Shown one piece after another: positions 42,548 through 50,356 of a stretch of DNA of 64,000 nucleotides (within the stretch, counting starts at the first letter, position 1; every line of letters starts with the position of its first letter). Both the position numbers and the translations under genes were made by a program. The notes under the pieces were generated by a model. It made no database searches and was not told the origin of the DNA. It saw nothing but the letters and a program-made list of their open reading frames with translations. This stretch comes from Kitasatospora viridis (GTDB taxonomy: Bacteria > Actinomycetota > Actinomycetes > Streptomycetales > Streptomycetaceae): positions 3,247,501 to 3,311,500 of the forward strand of contig NZ_VIWT01000001.1 in assembly GCF_007829815.1 (NCBI RefSeq), in the 5' to 3' direction.

Positions 42548-43614
42548 CCACCACCACGGCCGGGGGCGGGAAGCCGAACCTGGCCGTGGTCGGAGCCACC
42601 GGGGCGGTGGGCGGCGTGATGCTCTCGCTGCTCTCCGCCCGGCAGGACGTCTGGGGCGAGGTCCGGCTGATCGCCTCGCCCCGGTCGGCCGGCCGCACGC
42701 TCACCGTGCGCGGCCGCGAGACCACCGTGGTGGCGCTCGACGAGGAGGCCTTCGAGGGCATCGACATCGCGATGTTCGACGTCCCGGACGAGGTCTCCGC
42801 GCAGTGGGCGCCGATCGCGGCGGCCAAGGGCGCGATCGTCATCGACAACTCCGGCGCCTTCCGGATGGACGACGACGTGCCGCTGGTGGTGCCCGAGGTG
42901 AACGCGGCGGCCGCCCGGCTGCGGCCGCGCGGGATCATCGCCAACCCGAACTGCACCACGCTGTCGATGATCGTCGCCATCGGCGCGCTGCACTCCGAGT
43001 TCGGGCTGCGCGAACTGGTGGTCGCCTCCTACCAGGCGGCCTCCGGCGCGGGGCAGGCCGGCATCGACGCACTGCGCGAGCAGACCGCGCGGGTGGCCGG
43101 CACCGCTGTCGGCGAGCAGGCCGGCGACCTGCGCCGGGTGATCGGCGACACCGGTCCGTTCCCGGCGCCGCTGGCGCTCAACGCGGTGCCCTGGGCCGGC
43201 TCGCTCAAGGCGGACGGCTGGTCCTCCGAGGAGCTCAAGGTGCGCGACGAGAGCCGCAAGATCCTCGGGCTGCCGAACCTGCGGGTCTCCGCCACCTGCG
43301 TGCGGATCCCGGTGGTCACCACCCACTCGCTGGCCGTGCACGCGGTCTTCGAACGGGAGGTCAGCCGGCAGCGGGCCCAGGAGATCCTGGCCCAGGCGCC
43401 CGGCGTGGTGCTCTACGACGACCCGGAGAAGGGCGAGTTCCCGACCCCGAACGACGTGGTGGGCACCGACCCGACCTGGGTCGGCCGGATCCGCCACTCG
43501 CTCGACGACCCGAACGCGCTGGACCTCTTCCTCTGCGGCGACAACCTGCGCAAGGGAGCGGCGCTGAACACCGCTCAGATCGCCGAACTGGTGGCCGCGG
43601 AACTCACCGGCTGA
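42544..43614 (+). CDS. asd: Aspartate-semialdehyde dehydrogenase
   Basis: A 356-residue NADPH-dependent enzyme reducing aspartyl phosphate. The Rossmann motif [12 protein letters not shown] is at 15-26, catalytic C137 in NPNCTT, and [10 protein letters not shown] follows. The substrate-binding histidine is in [13 protein letters not shown]. The ATG overlaps the ask stop by four bases. A hairpin at 43632-43655 follows. Confidence 0.97.
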   Translation: MTTTTAGGGKPNLAVVGATGAVGGVMLSLLSARQDVWGEVRLIASPRSAGRTLTVRGRETTVVALDEEAFEGIDIAMFDVPDEVSAQWAPIAAAKGAIVIDNSGAFRMDDDVPLVVPEVNAAAARLRPRGIIANPNCTTLSMIVAIGALHSEFGLRELVVASYQAASGAGQAGIDALREQTARVAGTAVGEQAGDLRRVIGDTGPFPAPLALNAVPWAGSLKADGWSSEELKVRDESRKILGLPNLRVSATCVRIPVVTTHSLAVHAVFEREVSRQRAQEILAQAPGVVLYDDPEKGEFPTPNDVVGTDPTWVGRIRHSLDDPNALDLFLCGDNLRKGAALNTAQIAELVAAELTG

Positions 43615-43631
43615 GCCCGCTCCGCCCCCGG

Positions 43632-43655
43632 AGCCCCCATCCGCTGGAGGGGGCT
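43632..43655 (+). terminator. Terminator after asd
   Basis: AGCCCCC and GGGGGCT form a 7-bp stem with a 10-nt loop, 18 bp past the asd stop. Confidence 0.6.
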
Positions 43656-43722
43656 GCGGCGCGTGCGGAAGAATGTCCCCCAGGTAGGGCAACCCTGAGG
43701 GGGGATCGAGTGTCCAACGGGC

Positions 43723-44349
43723 GTGACAGACCTGGCACTGGTAGGCGCGGCAGCAAGACCGACCCGGGCGCGCCCGGCTCGGCGGGCCGGGGCGCGGTTG
43801 GATCCCGTGCGGCGACCCGTTGAGTCGGAGGTGACGGCGGCGGCCGAGACGGCCGGTGCGAGCGTCGACCTGCTGACCGATACCTACCAGGCGCACTACC
43901 GTTCGCTGCTCCGGCTCGCGGCGCTGCTCCTCGACGACCAGTCCAGCTGCGAGGACGTGGTCCAGGAGGCGTTCATCCGGGTGCACGCGGCCCGCCGCCG
44001 GGTCCGCGAACCGGAGAAGATCCTCGCCTACCTGCGGCAGACTGTGGTGAACCTGTCCCGGAGCACGCTGCGACGGCGGATCCTCGGGCTGCGCCTGCTG
44101 CCCAAGCCGATGCCTGACATGGCCAGTGCAGAAGAGGGTGCCTACGATGCCCTGGAACGGGACCAGCTGAAGACGGCGCTGCGCAGCCTGCAGCGGCGTC
44201 AGCGCGAGGTGCTGGTGCTGCGTTACTACGCCGACCTGACGGAGGCCCAGGTGGCGGAGCTGCTGGGCGTCTCGGTGGGTGCGGTCAAGGCCTACGGCTC
44301 GCGCGGCCTGGCGGCCCTTCGGGTGCTGATGGAGAACGGCAATGACTGA
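43723..44349 (+). CDS. SigE-family RNA polymerase sigma factor
   Basis: A sigma-70 ECF-like protein: region 2 (YRSLLRLAALLLDDQSSCEDVVQEAFIRVH) and region 4 (ALRSLQRRQREVLVLRYYADLTEAQVAELLGVSVGAVKAYGSRGL). The start is unclear. The GTG at 43723 gives 208 residues with an Arg-rich leader; a GTG at 43831 would give 172. The best ribosome site (GAGGGGGG at 43697) fits a GTG at 43710 in another frame, a 37-codon frame ending at 43823. The downstream membrane-protein gene overlaps by 8 bp, and its product is probably the cognate anti-sigma or sensor. Confidence 0.88.
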   Translation: MTDLALVGAAARPTRARPARRAGARLDPVRRPVESEVTAAAETAGASVDLLTDTYQAHYRSLLRLAALLLDDQSSCEDVVQEAFIRVHAARRRVREPEKILAYLRQTVVNLSRSTLRRRILGLRLLPKPMPDMASAEEGAYDALERDQLKTALRSLQRRQREVLVLRYYADLTEAQVAELLGVSVGAVKAYGSRGLAALRVLMENGND

Positions 44350-45586
44350 CGACCGGTTCGGCCATTCCGAGGGCGCGCACGCGCCGCCGTCCGACGATCC
44401 GTCGGCTGCCGAGCGCGTGCCGGGGCCTGACCACCCGTCGGCGGCCGTCGACCCGTCAGCTCCCGCGCCGAGCGCGGCTGCCGACGCGGCTGCGAGCGAG
44501 GAACCCCAGGAGCAGGTCGTCCGGGCGCTGCTGCACCGCTCGGTGGAGGGCATCCAGCCCGCCCCGGACGCGCTCGCCCGGATCCGCCGCGCCGTCCCCG
44601 CCCGGCGGGCCCGCTACCGGCAGGCCTGGACCGGTGCGGCGCTGATCGTGGTGCTCTCCGCGGTCGCCGTGCCGACCCTGAACGGGCTCGGCGCGCTCCA
44701 GCTCTCCGACGGCTCGGCGGCCGGCAGCAGCCCGACCAGCGCCGGCAGCGGATCGGCCACCGCCGGCTCCGCCGCCCGCAGCGGCAGACCGGTGGTGCCG
44801 CTGCCGGTGCCCGAGACCGCCTCAGCGGTGCCCGCCCCGACCAGCGCCCCGGCCAGCCCCTCGGCCAGTGCCGGAGCGCCCAGCACCTCGCCCACCGCCG
44901 CCACCGGGCCCAGCAGCGCGGCGCCCGCCTGCCAGCGCGGCGACCTCGGCACCGGCGCCGTGACGGTCGGCCTGCCCGACGCCGCCGGGCGGGTCTACGG
45001 CAACTTCAGCGTCAACAACGTCTCCGGCCACCCCTGCCTGCTCGGCGACCCCGGCACGCTGAGCGGCCAGCTCAGCGGCGGGACGGGCACGGTGCGGGTG
45101 CTCGACCACACCGCCGGCGACCCGGCGGGCGGACTGCCCGCGGCCACCCCCTTCCCGGCCGGCGGGCTGCTGCTGGCCGCCGGGGCCGGCTACCAGCTGC
45201 CGTTCGCCTGGGTGCCGGACGCGGCCTGCCCGAGCGGCGGCCAGCAGTCCGGCGGCCAGAGCCCGACCACCGCGCCCGCCCCGACCGGTGGCGCCGCCAG
45301 CGCGGCGGCCGGCCCCGCCGGCAGCGGCGCGGCCGCCCAGCAGGGCGGTGCGGCCGTGGCCGCGGCCTCCCCGGCCACCGCCGCCGACGGCGGGGCCAGC
45401 CCGGCGGCCACCGGCTCGCCCGCCCCGCCCCCGCCGACCGCGCCCACCCAGGCGCCGTCCACCGCCGCCACCCCCGGCACCCTGTCGGTCGCGCTGCGCC
45501 CGCTCGGCGTCGCGCCGGACGCCGCCAGCACCCTGGTCACCGGCGTGTGCGGCGGCGGCACCCTCTACCGGGGGAGCGCGCAGTAG
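44342..45586 (+). CDS. Membrane protein paired with the sigma factor
   Basis: A 414-residue protein. A cytoplasmic N-terminal part has a helical segment (EQVVRALLHRSVEGIQPAPDALARIRRAVPARRARYRQ) and then one transmembrane span (AALIVVLSAVAVPTLNGLGAL, about 99-119). A Ser/Ala/Pro/Thr-rich extracytoplasmic linker and a folded domain with Cys pairs (ACQRGDLGTGAVTVGL, GHPCLLGDPG, DAACPSGG, GVCGGG) follow. It overlaps the sigma gene by 8 bp. An anti-sigma or signal-sensing role is inferred from order and topology; no zinc anti-sigma motif is seen. Confidence 0.8.
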   Translation: MTDDRFGHSEGAHAPPSDDPSAAERVPGPDHPSAAVDPSAPAPSAAADAAASEEPQEQVVRALLHRSVEGIQPAPDALARIRRAVPARRARYRQAWTGAALIVVLSAVAVPTLNGLGALQLSDGSAAGSSPTSAGSGSATAGSAARSGRPVVPLPVPETASAVPAPTSAPASPSASAGAPSTSPTAATGPSSAAPACQRGDLGTGAVTVGLPDAAGRVYGNFSVNNVSGHPCLLGDPGTLSGQLSGGTGTVRVLDHTAGDPAGGLPAATPFPAGGLLLAAGAGYQLPFAWVPDAACPSGGQQSGGQSPTTAPAPTGGAASAAAGPAGSGAAAQQGGAAVAAASPATAADGGASPAATGSPAPPPPTAPTQAPSTAATPGTLSVALRPLGVAPDAASTLVTGVCGGGTLYRGSAQ

Positions 45587-45635
45587 CCGGGGGCCCGCAC
45601 CCGTCCTGACAACCGGGGCCCGCACCCGTCCTGAC
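45587..45635. repeat. Short tandem duplication
   Basis: A unit containing GGGCCCGCACCCGTCCTGAC occurs twice in tandem (45587-45610 and 45613-45635), in the gap before the SURF1 gene. It may act as a transcription pause or be a simple duplication. Confidence 0.5.
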
Positions 45636-45690
45636 GGCCGGTGTCCCCGACCCCCGCGCCGGGCCGGGAGGGGACCCCGGCCCGGAGCCG

Positions 45691-46521
45691 GTGGTAAGGG
45701 TGGTTACCGTGGTGGGTGTGTACCGGTTCCTCCTGACTCCGCGCTGGCTCGGCGGCACCGTGCTCGCGCTGGCCGCGATCGCGGTCTGCCTCTGGTTGGG
45801 CACCTGGCAGCTCGGCCGGTTCGAGGACCGCGTCACGCCGCACCGCGCCACCGCGGCCGGCCCCGCCCCGGGCGCCGCGGCCACCCCGCTGTCCGGCGTG
45901 CTGACCACCCCGGACAGCAAGGTCAGCACGGTCACCGTGGGCAAGCCGGTCAGCGTCACCGGCAGCTACGACGCGGGCCGGCAGCTGGCCGTGCCCAACC
46001 GCACGGTGGACGGGCGCCAGGGCTACTACCTGCTGACCCCGCTGCGCACCGCCGCCGGCGGTCCGGCCGTGGCGGTGGTGCGCGGCTGGCTGCCCGGGTC
46101 CCCGGGCGCCCAGCTGCCCGCGCCGCCCACCGGCCAGGTGACCGTGGACGGCCGGCTGCAGGCGCCGGAGACCACCGACACCAGCGGCGCGGTGGACGGC
46201 GGGCTGCCGACCGGGCAGCTCGGCATGATCAGCCCGGCCACCCTGGTCAACCTGCTGCCCTACCCGACCTACGACGGCTGGGTGGCCGCCGACGGGGTGT
46301 CGGCCGGACTGACCGCGGTGCCGACCGCGCAGCCGGCCGGCGGGGACGGCCTGACCGCCCGCGCCTTCCAGAACCTCGGCTACACCCTGGAGTGGTTCGT
46401 CTTCGCGGGCTTCGTCGGCTTCATGTGGTTCCGGCTGGCCCGCCGGGAGGCCGAGGCGGCCCAGGACCTGGCGCTCGGGCTCGACCCGGTCCTGGACCAG
46501 CCGGAGCCCGCTACACCTTGA
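45691..46521 (+). CDS. SURF1-family cytochrome oxidase assembly protein
   Basis: A 276-residue SURF1 protein: transmembrane segment after LLTPRWLGGTVLALAAIAVCLWLGTWQLGRFEDR, extracytoplasmic domain with GYYLLTPLRT and VAVVRGWLPG, and C-terminal span LEWFVFAGFVGFMWFRLARRE. It is the second SURF1 in the window (see 14076-14882); this copy fits the usual streptomycete form. The start may be the GTG at 45691 or 45718. Its 3' end overlaps the convergent S9 peptidase gene by 11 bp. Confidence 0.92.
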   Translation: MVRVVTVVGVYRFLLTPRWLGGTVLALAAIAVCLWLGTWQLGRFEDRVTPHRATAAGPAPGAAATPLSGVLTTPDSKVSTVTVGKPVSVTGSYDAGRQLAVPNRTVDGRQGYYLLTPLRTAAGGPAVAVVRGWLPGSPGAQLPAPPTGQVTVDGRLQAPETTDTSGAVDGGLPTGQLGMISPATLVNLLPYPTYDGWVAADGVSAGLTAVPTAQPAGGDGLTARAFQNLGYTLEWFVFAGFVGFMWFRLARREAEAAQDLALGLDPVLDQPEPATP

Positions 46522-48331
46522 GGTGGCGCTTGACGAAGTCCAGCTCCAGCCGCAGCTGCTTGATCCGCTCGTCCACCACCAGCGAGCCGTGCCCGGCGTC
46601 GTACCGGTAGACCTCGTGCGGCAGGCCCAGGTCGGTGAGCTTGTCCACGTAGTTCTCGATCTGGCGGATCGGGCAGCGCGGGTCGTTCACCCCGGCGCTG
46701 ATGTAGACCGGCGCCTTGACCCGCTCCACGTAGCTCAGCGGCGAGGAGGCGGCCCAGCGCTCCGGGACCTCGTCCGGGGTGCCGCCGAAGAGCGTGCGGT
46801 CCAGCGAGCGCAGCGCCTCCATCTCGTCCGCGTAGGCGGTCAGGTAGTCGGCCACCGGGACCGCGGCCACGCCGAGCGACCAGGAGTCCGGCTGCACGCC
46901 GAGCCCGAGCAGGGTCAGGTAGCCGCCCCAGGAGCCGCCGGAGAGCACCAGCCGCGCCGGGTCGGCCAGGCCGCTGCGCACCGCCCAGTCCCGGACGGCG
47001 CCGATGTCCTCCAGCTCGATCAGGCCGACCCGCTCGTGCAGCGCGTCGGTCCAGGCCTGGCCGTAGCCGGTGGAGCCGCGGTAGTTGACCCGGACCACCG
47101 CGAAGCCGTGGTCCAGCCAGGCGGCCGGGCCGGCGGCGAAGGAGTCGGTGTCGTGGTGGGTCGGGCCGCCGTGCACCTCGAAGACGGTGGGGAACGGGCC
47201 GTCGCCGACCGGGCGCTGGACCAGCGCGTGCACCGGGCCGCCCGGGCCGTCCACCCAGACGTCCTGCACCGGCACCGAGCCCGGCGGCACCGCGCCGGGC
47301 GCCCGGAGCACCACGTCGCCGGTGGTGGAGCGGACCACCGAGGGCTCGGCGGCCGAGGACCACAGGTACTCGACGGTGCCGTCGGGGCGCGGCGAGGCGC
47401 CGACCACGGTGCCGCGCGGGGTCGTCACCCGGGTCAGTTCGCCGCTCGCCAGGTCGTAGCTGAACAGCTCGCTGCGGGCCTCGTACTCGTGCTCCACCAG
47501 CAGCGCCCGGGCGCCGGGGCGCCACTGGGCGGAGACGTCGCCGGGCAGCGGGCGGCCGTCCTCGGTGCGCAGCACCAGCTCGGTCTCGGCGCCGGTCAGC
47601 GGGTCCCAGAGGATCGGCTCCCAGCGTCCGCGGCGCTGGTGGGCGAGCAGCAGCCGGCTGTCCCCGGGGACCGGGGCGAAGCCCAGGCAGGCCAGGCCGC
47701 GCGGCTCCGCGCAGCCGGTGACCTCGTCCAGTTCGGCGACGGTGGAGCCGTCCGCCGTGGCGACGACCCGGATCGCGTTGTGCATCGCGTCGCCGTGCTC
47801 GGTGTGGTCGATGGCGAGCAGCGTGCCGTCGTGCGAGAGGTCGCCGACGCCGCCGTACTCCGCGTGCCGGTAGATCTCCACGGCCTCGGCGGCGCCGGGG
47901 CGCAGCAGGTGCAGGGTGGTCCCGTCCTCGTCGGTGGAGCGGCCGACCACCACGGTGCCGTCCCGGCCGAGTGCCAGACCGGCCTCGTAGGACGGGCCGA
48001 GACCGGGCACGGCCACCTCGTCGGGCCCGCCGGTGAACGGCTGCCGGCGCCAGATGCCGTACTCGTCGCCGTCGGTGTCGTCGAACCACCAGATCCACTC
48101 GCCGTCCGGGGAGAGCACCGCGTCGGTGGTGCCGTGCGGCCGGTCGGTGGCCTTGCGGTGGCGGTCGGTGGCCCGGTCCCAGGCGTACACCTGGTAGGTG
48201 CCGGTGGTGTTCGACACGTAGAGCGAACGGTCGGGGGCGTCGTCCGCCCAGTCGGGGAGGGACACGCGTGCCGCCCGGAAGCGCAGCTCCCAGGCGGGCA
48301 CGTCGTTCTTCTCGCTACTCATCCGAGTCAC
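46511..48331 (-). CDS. S9-family prolyl oligopeptidase-like peptidase
   Basis: A 606-residue serine peptidase. An N-terminal beta-propeller (about 25-345; DYDGIW, SPDGEWIWW and similar repeats) precedes an alpha/beta-hydrolase domain. The nucleophile is in SGGSWGGYL, the acid in AGVNDPRCPI and the base in DAGHGSLV. Such enzymes cleave short peptides; no signal peptide is seen, so it is cytoplasmic. The ATG lies at 48331. Confidence 0.93.
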   Translation of the reverse strand: MTRMSSEKNDVPAWELRFRAARVSLPDWADDAPDRSLYVSNTTGTYQVYAWDRATDRHRKATDRPHGTTDAVLSPDGEWIWWFDDTDGDEYGIWRRQPFTGGPDEVAVPGLGPSYEAGLALGRDGTVVVGRSTDEDGTTLHLLRPGAAEAVEIYRHAEYGGVGDLSHDGTLLAIDHTEHGDAMHNAIRVVATADGSTVAELDEVTGCAEPRGLACLGFAPVPGDSRLLLAHQRRGRWEPILWDPLTGAETELVLRTEDGRPLPGDVSAQWRPGARALLVEHEYEARSELFSYDLASGELTRVTTPRGTVVGASPRPDGTVEYLWSSAAEPSVVRSTTGDVVLRAPGAVPPGSVPVQDVWVDGPGGPVHALVQRPVGDGPFPTVFEVHGGPTHHDTDSFAAGPAAWLDHGFAVVRVNYRGSTGYGQAWTDALHERVGLIELEDIGAVRDWAVRSGLADPARLVLSGGSWGGYLTLLGLGVQPDSWSLGVAAVPVADYLTAYADEMEALRSLDRTLFGGTPDEVPERWAASSPLSYVERVKAPVYISAGVNDPRCPIRQIENYVDKLTDLGLPHEVYRYDAGHGSLVVDERIKQLRLELDFVKRHLKV

Positions 48332-48367
48332 TTTGGCACGGGTCTCCCCGGGCAGGTCAACAGGGGC

Positions 48368-49789
48368 TCATCCGGCGTGCGGTGAACGGCGGGGCAGCGC
48401 CTGGACGAGCGCCGCGAGCAGCAGCTCCAGCCCCATCAGCAGCAGGGCCGAGCGCTCGAAGGCCGGACCGAGGCCGCGGTGCGCGTCGGCGTAGAAGAGG
48501 CCGCCGATCACCGCGACACCGAGCGCGCCGCCGGCCTGCTGCACGGTGGAGAGCACCCCGGCCGCCGAGCCGACCAGCTGCGGGCGCACCCCGGTCAGCA
48601 CCGAGCTGGTCAGCGGGCCGATCACCAGGCCCATGCCGAGCCCGTCCACGAACAGCCCGGGCGCCAGCCACCAGGCGGTGTCGGTGTGGCCCAGCTGCCC
48701 GGCGGTCAGCGCGAGCAGGGCGAGGCCGGCGGCCAGGCCGAGGGCGCCGAGCGAGATCGTGTGCCGGCCGAGCCGGGCGGCCACCCGGGGCGCCACGGTG
48801 GAGGTGATCAGGTAGCCGCCGCCGATCGCGGTGAAGAGCAGGCCGGAGCCGAGCGCGTCCAGGCCGTGGCCCTGCTGCAGGTAGACGGCGAGCACCAGGA
48901 AGAAGGAGGCCTGGCCGAGGTTGAAGACCAGCTGGGCGGCGATGCCCAGCCCGAAGCTGCGCTCCCGGAACAGCCGCAGGTCGACCACCGGGTCGGTGGC
49001 GTACCGGTGCTGGTGCAGCACGAGGAGCCCGAAGAGCACGGCGGAGCCGGCCAGGCAGAGCCAGGTCCACAGCGGCCAGCCCTGCGCCTGGCCCTGGATC
49101 AGCGGGAGCACCAGGGTGGTGACGGCGGCGGTGATCAGCGCGGTGCCGGGCAGGTCGAGCCGCTGACGCTGGGGTGCCCGCGACTCCGGTACGCAGCGCT
49201 TGACCAGGGCCAGGGTGGCCAGGCCGACCGGCAGGTTGATCAGGAAGCAGCTGCGCCAGCCGAGCCCGAACAGGTCGGCCTGGATCAGCAGGCCGCCGAT
49301 CAGCTGGCCGAGCACCGCGCCGATGCCCATGGTCATCGCGAAGGCGCCGAATGCTTTGGCCTGGGCCGGTCCGGTGTAGTTGGTGCGCAGGATGGCCAGC
49401 ACCTGCGGGCCGGTCAGTGCCGCCGCCAGGCCCTGCAGCACCCGGGCGCCGATCAGTACGCCGGCGCTGGGGGCGAGGCCGCAGGCGGCCGAGGTGACGG
49501 TGAAGAGCAGCAGTCCGAGGGCGAACATCGCCCGTCTGCCGAACCGGTCGCCGAGTCGGCCGGCGGTGACCAGCCCGGCGGCCAGCGCCAGCCCGAAGCC
49601 GGCCACCACCCATTGCACGGCGCTCGGGCCGGCCCGTAGTTCGGTCTGCAGCGAGGGTATGGCGACGTTGACGATGAAGAAGTCCAGCGTGGTCATGAAC
49701 GTCGCGGTGAGCACCACCGGGAGCAGGCCGCGGTGGCCGGGCGCGGTGTCGGGGGCGGTGGGGAGCGGGCGGGTGAGCGTGGTGGTCAC
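48368..49789 (-). CDS. MFS drug exporter, DHA2 (EmrB/QacA) type
   Basis: A 473-residue membrane protein with about 14 spans. LDFFIVNVAIPSLQ is the motif D1 of the DHA2 family, GRLGDRFGRR is motif A, and motif C (GIGAVLGQLIGGLL) is present. The GTG at 49789 follows GGAGAAGA; an earlier in-frame start would add a Pro/Ser-rich tract. It follows the SnoaL-like gene on the same strand with a strong hairpin between. It is likely a multidrug exporter under the divergent LAL regulator. Confidence 0.93.
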   Translation of the reverse strand: MTTTLTRPLPTAPDTAPGHRGLLPVVLTATFMTTLDFFIVNVAIPSLQTELRAGPSAVQWVVAGFGLALAAGLVTAGRLGDRFGRRAMFALGLLLFTVTSAACGLAPSAGVLIGARVLQGLAAALTGPQVLAILRTNYTGPAQAKAFGAFAMTMGIGAVLGQLIGGLLIQADLFGLGWRSCFLINLPVGLATLALVKRCVPESRAPQRQRLDLPGTALITAAVTTLVLPLIQGQAQGWPLWTWLCLAGSAVLFGLLVLHQHRYATDPVVDLRLFRERSFGLGIAAQLVFNLGQASFFLVLAVYLQQGHGLDALGSGLLFTAIGGGYLITSTVAPRVAARLGRHTISLGALGLAAGLALLALTAGQLGHTDTAWWLAPGLFVDGLGMGLVIGPLTSSVLTGVRPQLVGSAAGVLSTVQQAGGALGVAVIGGLFYADAHRGLGPAFERSALLLMGLELLLAALVQALPRRSPHAG

Positions 49790-49849
49790 TGTCTTCTCCG
49801 GGTTCGTTCGGGCGGGCGAGGGCGAGGGCGAGGGCGGGAGCGGGAGCGG

Positions 49850-49877
49850 GGGCGCCGGCCGGGGGTGGCCGGCGCCC
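49850..49877 (-). terminator. Intercistronic hairpin
   Basis: An 11-bp perfect stem (GGGCGCCGGCC and its complement) has a 6-nt loop between the SnoaL-like stop and the MFS start. It is followed on the minus strand by a GGGCGA-type repeat (49816-49846). It may attenuate read-through into the exporter gene. Confidence 0.65.
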
Positions 49878-49887
49878 ACGGGGGTCT

Positions 49888-50256
49888 TCAGGCGGTCGGC
49901 ACCTTGTCCAGGAAGCCGAGCACGGTGGCGATCCGGCCCTCGGCGTCGCTGGTCACCACGTCGAAGCCGACCACCAGGGCCTCGCCGTCGGCCGGGCCGA
50001 GGTTCCAGGTGAACCGGGCCTGCTGGTGGTGGCCGTCCACCCCGGTCTCGCCGAGGGTGAAGACCAGGCCGGGGAACTGCTGCTGGACGGCGCCGATGGT
50101 GGCGTCCAGCGCGTCCCGGCCGGTCACCTCGACCAGCGGGTCGGTGTAGCTCAGGTCGGCGGCCCAGGAGGTGTCGATCAGCTTGCGGCGGGCGGCCGGG
50201 TCGGTCTCGTTCCAGGTGGCGAGGTACTGGTCGGCCAGCTGCTGAATGTTCGTCAT
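49888..50256 (-). CDS. SnoaL/NTF2-like protein
   Basis: A 122-residue alpha+beta barrel protein: DQYLATWNETDPAARRKLIDTSW, DLSYTDPLVEVTGRDALDATI and RFTWNLGPADGEALVVGFDV. The fold includes polyketide cyclases, hydratases and ligand-binding proteins. The ATG has GAAGGGGAAACC upstream. It is divergent from the LAL regulator and upstream of the exporter gene. Substrate unknown. Confidence 0.88.
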   Translation of the reverse strand: MTNIQQLADQYLATWNETDPAARRKLIDTSWAADLSYTDPLVEVTGRDALDATIGAVQQQFPGLVFTLGETGVDGHHQQARFTWNLGPADGEALVVGFDVVTSDAEGRIATVLGFLDKVPTA

Positions 50257-50356
50257 GTCGGTTTCCCCTTCGTGTGGTTCGCGGCGTTTCCGCTGGTCAA
50301 AAAGGTAGGCCGGATGCGCGAACGCCGAATCAGTCAGCCATCGGTAGGCTGCGGGC

